Positions 10,459 to 18,985 of a stretch of 64,000 nt of DNA are shown here, piece by piece; within the stretch, counting starts at the first letter, position 1; every line of letters starts with the position of its first letter. Under the pieces are notes generated by a model that saw nothing but the letters and a program-made list of their open reading frames with translations, was not told the origin of the DNA and ran no database searches. The stretch is from assembly GCF_964030975.1 (NCBI RefSeq), contig NZ_CAXIQH010000001.1, positions 1,906,457 through 1,970,456 of the forward strand, given 5' to 3'. Origin of the DNA: Tisiphia sp964030975. GTDB lineage: Bacteria; Pseudomonadota; Alphaproteobacteria; Rickettsiales; Rickettsiaceae. The translations under genes were made by a program, and so were the position numbers.

Positions 10459-10968
10459 TTAACTTTTATCTGCATAAGCTTGCAAAACTCTAGCAAGCCC
10501 AGATGCCGGAGCTTGTATAACTCCTGCAATTTTAGTTGCAGGTGCTTGTAGAACCCCAATAATTTTGCCTCTAAGCTCATCTAATGAAGGTAATTTTGCC
10601 AGTTGTTGTACAGAATTTGCATCTAATACCTGATTATTTACTAACCCACCAACTATTTTTAAACATTCATTAGTTTTAGCAAATTCTACGATAAGCTTTG
10701 CAGCTTCAACAAGGTCTTCAGAATATGCTAGTGCTGTAGGACCAGCAAGCAAATGGGCAATATTATCAATACCAACCTTATTAGCGGCTATTTTTGACAA
10801 AGTATTTTTAACTACTTTGAACCCCACATTTTTTGCTTTAAGAGACCTACGTAGCGTAGTCACTTGACTAACAGTAAGTCCATGATAATGAGTAATTATC
10901 ACGGAGTTTGACCGCTGATACACTCCTTCAAGTTCTACGACAAACTCATGTTTCTCTGATCTTAACAC
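10459..10968 (-). CDS. rplJ: 50S ribosomal protein L10
   Basis: This 169-residue protein is the base of the ribosomal stalk, binding 23S rRNA and L12 dimers. The N-terminal VYQRSNSVIITHYHGLTVSQ and the C-terminal helix (VIQAPASGLARVLQAYADK) fit the family. Translation starts at GTG (10968), preceded by a good AAGGAGAG ribosome-binding site. It sits 21 bp after rplA in the L11-L1-L10-L12 order. Confidence 0.98.
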   Translation of the reverse strand: MLRSEKHEFVVELEGVYQRSNSVIITHYHGLTVSQVTTLRRSLKAKNVGFKVVKNTLSKIAANKVGIDNIAHLLAGPTALAYSEDLVEAAKLIVEFAKTNECLKIVGGLVNNQVLDANSVQQLAKLPSLDELRGKIIGVLQAPATKIAGVIQAPASGLARVLQAYADKS

Positions 10969-10989
10969 CTTAACTCTCCTTGTCGTGTT

Positions 10990-11718
10990 TTACGATATAC
11001 TTGCTAAATCTATTTTTACTGATGGACCCATAGTAGAAGATAGATATATTGCTTTTAAATAATTTCCTTTAGCACCAGAAGGCTTTGCTTTAACTACAGC
11101 AGATATCAAGGTTGATGCATTATTTAGTAAATCTTGTTTGGAAAATGATAATTTTCCAACTCCAGCATGAATAATACCAGCCTTTTCAACTCTATACTCT
11201 ACTTGACCACTTTTGGCATTTTTAATTGCCGTTACGATATCTGTAGTTACCGTGCCAAGTTTTGGATTTGGCATTAAGCCCTTTGGACCAAGAATTCTTG
11301 CCACCGTACCTATTACTGACATCATATTTGGTGTTGCAATGCAAACGTCAAAATTAATTTTTCCAGCTTTAATATCATCAATAATTTCTGTAGAACCAGC
11401 AATATCTGCCCCAGCTGCTTTAGCTTCTTCTATCTGTTCATCCTTACAAATCACTGCAACTCTACTAACTTTACCGGTACCAGCTGGCAATGCTACAACA
11501 CCGCGTACCATTTGATCCGAGTGTTTAGGATCTACTCCTAGTTTCATTACCACTTCCAAAGTAGAGTCGAACTTAGTATAGGATACAGACTTTAATACTT
11601 CTATTCCTTCTTCTAAAGTACGGTTGCTAGCAAGCTCTATATTCTTTCTCGCCGCCCGTATCTTCTTACCACCAGTTAACTTTCTATTATTCACAGCATC
11701 CTTTTTATCAACTAACAT
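10990..11718 (-). CDS. rplA: 50S ribosomal protein L1
   Basis: L1 stalk protein of 242 residues, which helps release deacylated tRNA. Recognisable parts are FDSTLEVVMKLGVDPKHSDQ (about residues 50-70), the central GTVARILGPKGLMPNPKLGT, and the C-terminal SSTMGPSVKIDLASI. It is about 10 residues longer than the E. coli protein at the N-terminus (MLVDKKDAVNNRKLTGGK). The start lies 3 bases after the rplK stop, so the two are translationally coupled. Confidence 0.98.
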   Translation of the reverse strand: MLVDKKDAVNNRKLTGGKKIRAARKNIELASNRTLEEGIEVLKSVSYTKFDSTLEVVMKLGVDPKHSDQMVRGVVALPAGTGKVSRVAVICKDEQIEEAKAAGADIAGSTEIIDDIKAGKINFDVCIATPNMMSVIGTVARILGPKGLMPNPKLGTVTTDIVTAIKNAKSGQVEYRVEKAGIIHAGVGKLSFSKQDLLNNASTLISAVVKAKPSGAKGNYLKAIYLSSTMGPSVKIDLASIS

Positions 11719-11721
11719 ACA

Positions 11722-12156
11722 TTAATCTCCTACTACTTCAAGTCCCATAGATTCAGCAGTACCACGAATAATTTTAGCCGCAGCTGTTAAATCATCAGCA
11801 TTAAGATCCACCATCTTAATTTTGGCAATTTCGATACAATCTGACATGGTGACTTTACCAACAAATGCCTCTTTTTTAGTGGCACTAGAACCTTTAGGAA
11901 TTTTAGCAAATTGTTTTAAATAATACGATGCCGGAGAAGTCTTAGTTACAAAAGTAAAACTATTATCTTCGTAAGCAGTAATTACTACTGGAATAGGCAT
12001 CCCTGGTTCAATACCTTGAGTAGCAGCATTAAACGCCTTACAAAACTCCATAATATTAAGCTTTTTTTGACCGAGGGTAGAACCAATAGGCGGGGCTGGA
12101 TTAGCCTTACCCGCTGGCACCGTTAACTTAATATAACATTTTATTTTTTTTGCCAT
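11722..12156 (-). CDS. rplK: 50S ribosomal protein L11
   Basis: L11 (145 residues from the preferred start) binds the GTPase-associated centre of 23S rRNA. It shows KLTVPAGKANPAPPIGSTLG at the N-terminus and an RNA-binding C-terminal domain ending IIRGTAESMGLEV. The open frame extends 7 codons further upstream (MSKDRII), but the canonical MAKKIKCYIKL start at 12156 matches the family. A strong inverted repeat lies in the leader at 12185-12219. Confidence 0.97.
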   Translation of the reverse strand: MAKKIKCYIKLTVPAGKANPAPPIGSTLGQKKLNIMEFCKAFNAATQGIEPGMPIPVVITAYEDNSFTFVTKTSPASYYLKQFAKIPKGSSATKKEAFVGKVTMSDCIEIAKIKMVDLNADDLTAAAKIIRGTAESMGLEVVGD

Positions 12157-12184
12157 TATAATCCTGTCTTTACTCATTTAACGC

Positions 12185-12219
12185 CAATTGGTAATCATCT
12201 AATAATAACTTACCAATTG
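12185..12219 (-). promoter_or_regulatory. Hairpin in the rplK leader
   Basis: CAATTGGTAA and TTACCAATTG form a perfect 10-bp inverted repeat with a 15-base loop, 29 bases upstream of the rplK ATG. Ribosomal L11-L1 leaders often carry control structures. Here it could also be the 3' end of the nusG message. No T-run follows, so simple termination is less likely. Confidence 0.4.
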
Positions 12220-12256
12220 CTATATTGTTTAACTACAAAAATCTCATTATACATCT

Positions 12257-12394
12257 ATTAGCGAGACTACGTAGTGGTCGTGGCAATCCTGTTTTGTGTC
12301 ATCCCTACAAATGCAGGGTTCTAGATTCCCGCCGTTGCTAAGAATGACAACTTACAATTGCTTCGTCGTAGCAAAGCTACTCCTCACAATGACA
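12257..12394. repeat. Nested palindrome (D inside C) between nusG and rplK
   Basis: The outer arms are GCGAGACTACGTAGTGG and CTCCTCACAATGACAG. The core has CATCCCTACAAATGCAGGG and GATTCCCGCCGTTGC arms. It fills most of the nusG-rplK gap. Confidence 0.75.
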
Positions 12395-12414
12395 GTTAAC
12401 TGCCACAAAGCAAC

Positions 12415-12945
12415 CTAATTATTTTTTTTCACTTGCGTAAAATTTAGTTCTATAGGAGTTGCTTTCCCGAAAATAGATATAGACACCCGCAACCTATTTT
12501 TGTCATAATCAATTTCTTCTATAACCCCTGTAAAAGTCTCAAATGGACCATCAGTAACAATTATTGCTTCACCAATTTCGTACAATTTCGAAATTCTAGC
12601 ATCTTTGGTTTCAGCCTCAAGTTTGCTAAAAATATTTTGTATTTCTTTTTCACTAAGAGCTTGCGGTGTACTTTTACTACCTAAGAAACCTGTAACCTTA
12701 GTTACACTTTTTACCAAATGCCAAGTATCATCGGTCATCTTCATTTTAATCAGAATATAACCAGGCATAAATTTCTTTTCAGTCTTAACGTTCTTACCAC
12801 GCTTAACCTCAGGCACCTCAATAACCGGAACAACAATATCCTCAAAAGATTCCGACATGCCTTGCTTAGCAATTTGATCAAGAATCATTTGCTTTACACG
12901 CTTTTCTGAACCCGATAATGTATGAATAACGTACCACTGCACCAC
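12415..12945 (-). CDS. nusG: Transcription termination/antitermination factor NusG
   Basis: This 176-residue protein couples RNA polymerase to Rho or to the ribosome. It has the NGN domain (WYVIHTLSGSEKRVKQMI at the start, KKFMPGYILIKMKM in the middle) and a C-terminal KOW domain (GEAIIVTDGPFETFTGVIEE). It follows secE by 44 bp, the classic secE-nusG pair. Confidence 0.98.
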   Translation of the reverse strand: MVQWYVIHTLSGSEKRVKQMILDQIAKQGMSESFEDIVVPVIEVPEVKRGKNVKTEKKFMPGYILIKMKMTDDTWHLVKSVTKVTGFLGSKSTPQALSEKEIQNIFSKLEAETKDARISKLYEIGEAIIVTDGPFETFTGVIEEIDYDKNRLRVSISIFGKATPIELNFTQVKKNN

Positions 12946-12989
12946 AATTTCCCCTAAACCTATTCTTTACTCTTCTGATTTGAGTATTC

Positions 12990-13190
12990 CTACTTCCCAA
13001 TATTAAGTAAAAGCTGCATTATGCTATGTATACCGTAGTCTAACACCAAACAAATTATACTAAAAATAAATACAGCTACTACCACTATAATAGTCGAAGT
13101 TATCAATTCCTTCTTACCAAGCCAAACAATTTTATAAACTTCTTGCTTTACTTGCTCATAAAATTTGTAGACTCTATTTTCCTTTAACAT
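12990..13190 (-). CDS. secE: Preprotein translocase subunit SecE
   Basis: SecE clamps SecY in the Sec translocon. From the preferred ATG at 13190 the protein has 66 residues (MLKENRVYKFYEQVKQEVYK...), with an amphipathic N-terminal helix and one membrane segment (about residues 30-52). The open frame continues upstream through tRNA-Trp, so the longer forms are artefacts. An ATG at 13205 would add five residues. The conserved WLGKKELITSTIIVVV corresponds to the family signature WPxxKE, with L in place of P. Confidence 0.95.
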   Translation of the reverse strand: MLKENRVYKFYEQVKQEVYKIVWLGKKELITSTIIVVVAVFIFSIICLVLDYGIHSIMQLLLNIGK

Positions 13191-13210
13191 ATTACACAAA
13201 CTCATTATAT

Positions 13211-13286
13211 TGGCAGGAGCGACAGGAATCGAACCCGCAACCTTCGGTTTTGGAGACCGATGCTCTACCAATTGAGCTACACTCCT
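13211..13286 (-). tRNA. tRNA-Trp (CCA)
   Basis: Read on the minus strand, AGGAGTGTAGCTCAATTGGT begins a full cloverleaf with anticodon loop CTCCAAA (anticodon CCA), T-arm GGTTCGATTCC and a 7-bp acceptor stem AGGAGTG/CGCTCCT. The terminal CCA is encoded. It lies immediately upstream of secE, the usual rickettsial position. Confidence 0.98.
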
Positions 13287-13378
13287 ATCACATTTTCACT
13301 AAGAAATCAAACTATTTCTTAATAAATTATAATCATGGCAATTTAAAAGTCGTGAGAACCGGTTAAAAAACCCGGAAC

Positions 13379-13516
13379 GTCATTGCGAGGAGGCGTGAGC
13401 CAACGAAGCAACCCTGTTTTGTGTCATCCCTGCGTAAGCAGGGAACTAGATTCCCGCCTACGCAGGAATGACAACCTACAATTGCTTCGTCAACTTACGA
13501 TCTTCCTCGCAATGAC
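13379..13516. repeat. Nested palindrome (D inside C) upstream of tRNA-Trp
   Basis: The outer pair is GTCATTGCGAGGAGGCG / CTTCCTCGCAATGACG. The inner pair is GTCATCCCTGCGTAAGCAGG followed by TTCCCGCCTACGCAGGAATG. Part of the 475-bp gap between tRNA-Trp and fusA. Confidence 0.85.
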
Positions 13517-13567
13517 GGTGACTATTTTTCCTACAACTTTTAAATTATCCTAAATTATAATACCACA

Positions 13568-13765
13568 TCATATATGATCCACTAATATTTACATGGAAAA
13601 TATTTTATGTCATTGCGAGGAGCAGCTTCGCTGCGACGCGGCAATCCAAAAATTGCAGTAGCAAAAATAAAACAACAAGCTGTTTTTTGGATCACCACGC
13701 CACTATCGTGGCTCGCGATGACGGTCATATGTTCCACTAATACTTTACGTGAAAAATATTTTTAT
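13568..13765. repeat. Palindrome flanked by ~39-bp direct repeats downstream of fusA
   Basis: A family C palindrome (13609-13722, arms GTCATTGCGAGGAGC and GCTCGCGATGACG) is bracketed by two similar copies of a sequence beginning CATAT and containing TCCACTAATA...AAAATATTTT, at 13568-13606 and 13726-13763. The second copy overlaps the 3' end of fusA. The structure suggests insertion with duplication, or recombination between the direct copies. Confidence 0.7.
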
Positions 13766-15837
13766 TTCTTAGCTTTAATAGTCTCCGCCACCTGTAATGG
13801 TACTTGCTCATAATGAGAGAAAACCATACTATATTGGGATCTGCCTTGTGATAAAGAACGCAAAGTACTAACATAGCCAAACATCTCAGCTAGAGGTACA
13901 TTGGCAGTTATAACTTGTGCATTACCTCTGGGATCCATACTTTGCATTTGTCCTCTACGACTATTTAGGTCGCCAATAATATCACCCATATATTCATTTG
14001 GAGTAATCACTTCCACTTTCATAATTGGTTCAAGCAATTTAGGGTTACCTTTTGGCATACCTTCCCTAAAAGCCGCTTTTGCAGCAATTTCAAACGCCAA
14101 TACACTTGAATCCACATCGTGGAATGCTCCATCTATCAAAGTGGCTTTGAAATCAATCATTGGATAACCAGCAACTACGCCTGTATCTTTAATATTATTT
14201 AGCCCCTTTTCAACACCAGGAATAAATTCCTTTGGTATAGCTCCACCAACAATTTTGCTTTCAAAAACAAATCCTTCCCCAGCTTCTTGAGGTTCAAATA
14301 TTATTTTAACCCGTGCAAATTGCCCAGCTCCACCAGATTGCTTTTTATGTGTATAATCAATCTCACACTTCTTAGTAATTGTCTCACGATAAGCTACTTG
14401 TGGAGCTCCAACATTAACCTCCACTTTAAACTCACGTTTCATACGATCAACCATGATCTCTAAATGCAGCTCGCCCATACCTTTAATAACAGTCTGACCG
14501 CTTTCTTGATCAGTCGACACTCTAAAAGATGGATCTTCAGCAGCTAACCTAGACAAAGCCATTCCCATTTTTTCTTGATCGGCAGTTGATTTTGGTTCTA
14601 CGGCTAATTCAATAACCGGCTCAGGAAATTCCATCCTCTCCAAAATAACCTGCTTATCAGCACCACACAAAGTATCACCAGTAGTGGTATTCTTAAGACC
14701 AGCCAAGGCAACAATATCCCCTGCCATAGCCTCTTTCACATCTTCCCTTTCATTAGCATGCATAAGCAACATTCTGCCTACTCGTTCTTTTTGGTTCTTT
14801 ACCGTATTAATCACGGTAACACCAGAGCTAATCTTACCAGAATAAATTCTAACAAATGTAAGAGATCCAACAAATGGATCGGTCATTACTTTAAACGCTA
14901 AAGCCGCAAGAGGTTCAGATGCTGAGATTTTAAAATCTTTTTCTTCTCCAGAATCAACATCTATTCCCTTAACTGTTCCAATATCAACCGGTGAAGGTAA
15001 ATAATCAACAACTGCATCTAACAAAGGCTGTACACCTTTATTTTTAAAAGCACTACCACATAATACTGGGAAAAAAGCTCTATCAATTGTCCCTTTCCTT
15101 ATTGCTGATTTAATTTCTTCTTCAGTAAATTCTTCGGCTGATAAATATTTTTCCATCAAATGATCATCAATTTCAGCGACCATTTCAAGAAGCAAGGCAC
15201 GATATTCCTCAGCTTTCTCTAGCATATCACTAGGAATGTCTTCATATGAATACTCAGCTCCTAGAGATTCATCTTTCCAAATTATTGCCTTCATCTTAAC
15301 TAGGTCAATAACTCCTTTAAAATTTTCTTCAATACCAACTGGCAACTGAATGACCAAGGATTTTGCCCCAAGGCGATCTTTAATCATTTCCACGCATTGA
15401 TAAAAATTAGCCCCCATTCTGTCCATCTTGTTGACAAAACACATTCTAGGCACACCATATTTATCAGCCTGTCTCCATACTATCTCTGATTGCGGCTCAA
15501 CACCAGCCACCCCATCAAATACTGCTACCGCTCCATCAAGAACACGCAGAGACCTTTCTACTTCTATAGTAAAATCTACGTGACCTGGCGTATCAATAAT
15601 GTTAATCCTCTTATTTAGCCAGTAACAGGTAGTAGCAGCAGAAGTAATGGTAATACCGCGTTCTTGCTCTTGCTCCATCCAATCCATGGTAGCACCACCT
15701 TCATGAACTTCACCAATCTTATGTGATTTACCAGTATAGAAAAGAATACGTTCGGTTGTAGTAGTTTTACCAGCATCAATATGAGCACAAATCCCGATAT
15801 TACGAGTATTAGCAAGAGAAAATTCCGTAGTTGACAT
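13762..15837 (-). CDS. fusA: Elongation factor G
   Basis: This 691-residue GTPase drives ribosomal translocation. The P-loop AHIDAGKTTTTERIL (residues 17-31), DTPGHVDFT, and NKMDRMG are all visible, followed by domains II-V. The C-terminus SQYSMVFSHYEQVPLQVAE is typical. It begins 9 bases after the rpsG stop, so rpsL-rpsG-fusA form one operon. The last codons overlap the direct repeat at 13726-13763. Confidence 0.99.
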   Translation of the reverse strand: MSTTEFSLANTRNIGICAHIDAGKTTTTERILFYTGKSHKIGEVHEGGATMDWMEQEQERGITITSAATTCYWLNKRINIIDTPGHVDFTIEVERSLRVLDGAVAVFDGVAGVEPQSEIVWRQADKYGVPRMCFVNKMDRMGANFYQCVEMIKDRLGAKSLVIQLPVGIEENFKGVIDLVKMKAIIWKDESLGAEYSYEDIPSDMLEKAEEYRALLLEMVAEIDDHLMEKYLSAEEFTEEEIKSAIRKGTIDRAFFPVLCGSAFKNKGVQPLLDAVVDYLPSPVDIGTVKGIDVDSGEEKDFKISASEPLAALAFKVMTDPFVGSLTFVRIYSGKISSGVTVINTVKNQKERVGRMLLMHANEREDVKEAMAGDIVALAGLKNTTTGDTLCGADKQVILERMEFPEPVIELAVEPKSTADQEKMGMALSRLAAEDPSFRVSTDQESGQTVIKGMGELHLEIMVDRMKREFKVEVNVGAPQVAYRETITKKCEIDYTHKKQSGGAGQFARVKIIFEPQEAGEGFVFESKIVGGAIPKEFIPGVEKGLNNIKDTGVVAGYPMIDFKATLIDGAFHDVDSSVLAFEIAAKAAFREGMPKGNPKLLEPIMKVEVITPNEYMGDIIGDLNSRRGQMQSMDPRGNAQVITANVPLAEMFGYVSTLRSLSQGRSQYSMVFSHYEQVPLQVAETIKAKK

Positions 15838-15846
15838 ATAGCTTAA

Positions 15847-16335
15847 TTACCTTGGTTGCGATTTTTTAGGGCTAAAATGAGCAAAAGCTTTATTAGCTTC
15901 AGCCATTTTATGGGTATCCTCTCTCTTTTTAATAGCAACCCCTCTACTATTTGACGCTTCAAATAATTCCTCTGCCAACTTATCAATCATCATTTTTTCA
16001 GAACGCTTATTTGCTGCATTAATAATCCAACGTGATGCAAGTGCATACCCCCTTCTTTCATCAACAGGAGAAGGTACTTGATAATTCGCCCCCCCTACCC
16101 GTACTGACGTAACCTCAAGATATGGCTTAACATTATTCATTGCATTATTGAAAGTTTCATAAGGATCTACCTTATGCTTTTTCTCTATCTTACTAAAAGC
16201 AGAATATACTATCCTTTCAGCTAGAGCTTTTTTCCCTTCTTTCATAATATTATTAATGAACCTAGCAAGCAGAGGGCTATTATACTTCATATCAGGCAAG
16301 ACAACCCTTCTCTCTGCGGCATGACGACGTGACAT
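15847..16335 (-). CDS. rpsG: 30S ribosomal protein S7
   Basis: S7 (162 residues) nucleates assembly of the 30S head and contacts E-site tRNA. MSRRHAAERRVVLPDMKYNS and LASRWIINAANKRSEK are family signatures. It lies between rpsL and fusA with short spacers, the classic str operon order. tuf is not attached here. Confidence 0.98.
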   Translation of the reverse strand: MSRRHAAERRVVLPDMKYNSPLLARFINNIMKEGKKALAERIVYSAFSKIEKKHKVDPYETFNNAMNNVKPYLEVTSVRVGGANYQVPSPVDERRGYALASRWIINAANKRSEKMMIDKLAEELFEASNSRGVAIKKREDTHKMAEANKAFAHFSPKKSQPR

Positions 16336-16354
16336 CTTATCTCTCTATTTCAAA

Positions 16355-16741
16355 TTATTTTTTTACAGCTTGCTGCTTCGCTGACGTACCATAACGTGAG
16401 CGTCCTTGTTTACGATTTTTTACACCCTGAGTATCATAAGCACCACGTACTATATGGTATTTAACACCTGGAAGATCAGGAACCCTTCCGCCTCTGACCA
16501 ATACTGTCGAGTGTTCTTGTAAATTATGTCCTTCACCAGGTATATAAGCATTGACATACTGCCCATTACTTAAGCGAACACGTGCCATCTTACGAAGAGC
16601 AGAGTTAGGCTTCTTAGGAGTGACAGTCTTCACTATTACACAAACACCTTTCAAAAATGGATTGGATTCCAAAGCCGGGGATTTTGTTCTACGAACCTTC
16701 GACTGTCTTCCAAAACGTACTAATTGATTATTTGTTGGCAT
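16355..16741 (-). CDS. rpsL: 30S ribosomal protein S12
   Basis: S12 (128 residues from MPTNNQLVRFGRQ) takes part in decoding. The loop TPKKPNSALRKMARVRLSNG carries the lysine that determines streptomycin sensitivity in other bacteria, and it has the wild-type residue. The open frame begins four codons earlier (MEYW), but the canonical start is the internal ATG at 16741. Confidence 0.98.
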   Translation of the reverse strand: MPTNNQLVRFGRQSKVRRTKSPALESNPFLKGVCVIVKTVTPKKPNSALRKMARVRLSNGQYVNAYIPGEGHNLQEHSTVLVRGGRVPDLPGVKYHIVRGAYDTQGVKNRKQGRSRYGTSAKQQAVKK

Positions 16742-16799
16742 CCAATACTCCAAAATTATTTCTTTTACTCTTAATCTATCAATTTTTGCAAAATGACGA

Positions 16800-16929
16800 T
16801 ATAGCTAACCCGATTAGCATTTATCCATTTACCCCAACGAACAAGATGTCATTCCCGCATAGGCGGGAATCTATAATATCTCAGGGCTTTTTGGACTCTG
16901 TTTTAGATCCCAGCCGCAGCTAGAGATGA
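16800..16929. repeat. Family B end plus palindrome upstream of rpsL
   Basis: TATAGCTAACCCGATTAGCA is followed by a palindrome with GTCATTCCCGCATAGGCGGG and the spacer ATAATATCTCAGGGCTTTTTG, which is also found at 21960 and in inverse at 22175. The right-hand B end is missing or degraded. It fills most of the 321-bp gap between rpsL and trmJ. Confidence 0.7.
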
Positions 16930-17062
16930 CAAACATTATGCCAATCTACGGAAAAACTATATACTTTACCACTTTCACTATTAAGAGGCAACAGGTGGAA
17001 CTATAGCTAATTTTTTCATAAAAGCAAAGTGTTTTTAACAATCTTGGCTAGATTAGCTATTT

Positions 17063-17794
17063 TTATGAACTTAAAGTTGTAATTATCCCCCTTAAAGTTT
17101 GCAATTCTGCACTAGATAATTTATCTATACGCGTAAAAATATTCATAATATTTTGAGTCATGTGTAATTTTTTCTCAGGAACTTTAAAGAAATTTTTGTT
17201 ATTTAATTCAGTAAATAAATGTTCAAAAAAATATCCTAATTCTCCTCTTGATGCTAGCTCCTGTTCATTACTAACATTTATTCTCGACTGTTTATTACGA
17301 AATAGCTCATAACATATAATAACTACCGACTGAGCAATATTCAAAGAACTAAAATCTCCGGTATTAATGTTAATAATCTTGTGTGCATAAGTAATTTCTC
17401 TATTTTGTAGACCACAATTTTCACGACCAAACATGATGCCTACTTTGAGACCTACTGGATAATCTTGACTTAAATTCTCTGATAGAACATACTCTTTATT
17501 GATATTACGTGATGCTACACTTGTTGCATATAAATAATCAATATCCTCGATACTTGCTTCCAAACTATCATAAATCTTAGCATTATCTAGGATATCTACA
17601 GCTGATACCGCTACACTGCGTGCTCGTTTGTTTGGCCAACCATCTCTCGGAGCAACGATTCTCAACTCTGAAGCATTAAAATTTTTCATTGCTCTGGCAG
17701 TGGAGCCAATATTCTCACCCATTTGAGGCTCTACTAAAATAATAATTGGCATACTCAAATCTTTTGAGCCTGGATGTTTTTGATTTCGTGACAT
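17063..17794 (-). CDS. tRNA/rRNA methyltransferase, SpoU/TrmJ-like
   Basis: SPOUT-family S-adenosylmethionine methyltransferase of about 244 residues. Motif 1 is LVEPQMGENIGSTARAMKNF, motif 2 is GIMFGRENCGLQNREI, motif 3 is SSLNIAQSVVIICYELF. The arrangement is that of TrmJ, which methylates the ribose of tRNA position 32. The open frame extends upstream into ruvC; I prefer the start MSRNQKHPG at 17794, although MPIIILVEP at 17752 is also possible. It is co-transcribed with ruvC (35-bp gap). Confidence 0.85.
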   Translation of the reverse strand: MSRNQKHPGSKDLSMPIIILVEPQMGENIGSTARAMKNFNASELRIVAPRDGWPNKRARSVAVSAVDILDNAKIYDSLEASIEDIDYLYATSVASRNINKEYVLSENLSQDYPVGLKVGIMFGRENCGLQNREITYAHKIININTGDFSSLNIAQSVVIICYELFRNKQSRINVSNEQELASRGELGYFFEHLFTELNNKNFFKVPEKKLHMTQNIMNIFTRIDKLSSAELQTLRGIITTLSS

Positions 17795-17828
17795 ATTCTG
17801 AGACTTAATTATCTTATATATTAATTTT

Positions 17829-18299
17829 TTAAACTTTTGGGGTATAAGCAAAGCAAACATAAGCTACCGCAAGAGCATCCGCTTCATCAAAATTACTGAT
17901 GGCAACTGCCCCTGGCAGTAAAAGCTTAATCATTTGCAAAACCTGATTTTTTTCAGCATGACCATAACCCACTACTGATTTCTTAATAACATTAGGTTTA
18001 AATTCTCGAAAAGCAACATCATATCCTCCAATAAGTGACATTACCGCTCCTCTAGCATATCCCAATTTTAAAGATGATACACTATTCATATTAACAAAGG
18101 TCTCCTCCATCGCAACAACAACAGGTTGATATTGCATTATCACCTTTTGCAAGGACGCAGCAATAAAAGCTAGCCTTTTATGCATTGGTTCGCTTGATTT
18201 AGTCTTTATAACCCCACTAGCTAAATATTTCAGAGGATTAGTATCAATCACCCCCCATCCCATACCAGCTAAAGATGGGTCTATTCCTAGTATAATCAA
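17829..18299 (-). CDS. ruvC: Crossover junction endodeoxyribonuclease RuvC
   Basis: Holliday-junction resolvase of 156 residues. The acidic catalytic residues are in GIDPSLAGMGWGVI (D6), VAMEETFVN (E, about residue 66) and NFDEADALAVAY near the C-terminus. Translation starts at TTG (18299). It heads a two-gene unit with the TrmJ-like gene. Confidence 0.96.
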   Translation of the reverse strand: MIILGIDPSLAGMGWGVIDTNPLKYLASGVIKTKSSEPMHKRLAFIAASLQKVIMQYQPVVVAMEETFVNMNSVSSLKLGYARGAVMSLIGGYDVAFREFKPNVIKKSVVGYGHAEKNQVLQMIKLLLPGAVAISNFDEADALAVAYVCFAYTPKV

Positions 18300-18324
18300 A
18301 ATTATTCTCTCACTAATAGATTTC

Positions 18325-18402
18325 TTATAAAAAATTATCTAATTCTTCAAATTCCTTAGCATAAACGATTTCTGCAGGAAGTCTATTACTCCGTCTAGTA
18401 GC
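18325..18402 (-). pseudogene. C-terminal scrap of an unidentified gene cut by a MITE
   Basis: The minus-strand frame entering from the MITE at 18403 reads ATRRSNRLPAEIVYAKEFEE and stops after ELDNFL. Beyond the MITE (above 18542) I find no frame that continues it without stops, so the gene looks decayed as well as interrupted. The family is not recognised. Confidence 0.35.
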
Positions 18403-18542
18403 TATAGTGAAACCTATTGAATTAGGTGATACAAACTTTGTGTCATACCTGCGAAAGCAGGTATCTAGATTCCCGCCTACGCGGGAATGACAACTTACAA
18501 TAGTTATGTTCTTTATCACCTAATCCTATAGGCATAACTATA
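18403..18542 (-). mobile_element. 140-bp MITE, family A, copy 1
   Basis: It starts TATAGTGAAACCTATTGAAT and ends CCTATAGGCATAACTATA, with a family D palindrome in the centre. Both ends resemble the preserved end of the IS630 remnant at 30650-30677, and TA is the apparent target. On the minus strand it carries a GTG-initiated open frame (IKNITIVSCHSRVGGNLDT...) that reads out through the terminus. Confidence 0.85.
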
Positions 18543-18732
18543 GAAGCCACTTTACTCATGTATGGATATACCAACAGTTTTCCACCTACTATTCTTTGAT
18601 TTTGCTACATTTATCCAACTTTAAATAGAATATTTTTTTAAATATTCATAATAATGCTTAGTGTACATTATAATTGTTGTATACTTATGAATTGGATAGA
18701 TAAAAATAATTATTCTTACCCCGAATTAATGT

Positions 18733-18957
18733 TATAGCTAACCTGAAAAGGTTCTTGATATTGTTATCAATTCCTAAATGTCATTGTGAGGAGGCGCGAA
18801 GCCCGAACGAAGCAATCCATTTTTGTGTCATACCTGCGAAAGCAGGTATCTAGTTCCTGCCTACGCGGGAATGACAACTTACAATTGCTTCGTTGCTACT
18901 AAAGTAACTCCTCGCAATGACGGAGAGGCTATCTAGAACATTAACGGGTTAGCTATA
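18733..18957. repeat. Complete nested element B-C-D upstream of the MscS gene
   Basis: The ends are TATAGCTAACCTGAAAAGG and ACGGGTTAGCTATA. Inside are GTCATTGTGAGGAGGCG / CTCCTCGCAATGACGG arms, and at the centre GTCATACCTGCGAAAGCAGG with CTACGCGGGAATGAC. It lies just upstream of the gene starting at 18986. Confidence 0.85.
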
Positions 18958-18985
18958 TCTATCTTTAACAAAAAGGTTAGTTTAT

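Noticed and set aside
13191..13271. N-terminal extension of SecE
   Set aside because: It is translated from within tRNA-Trp; the 66-residue form matches the family.
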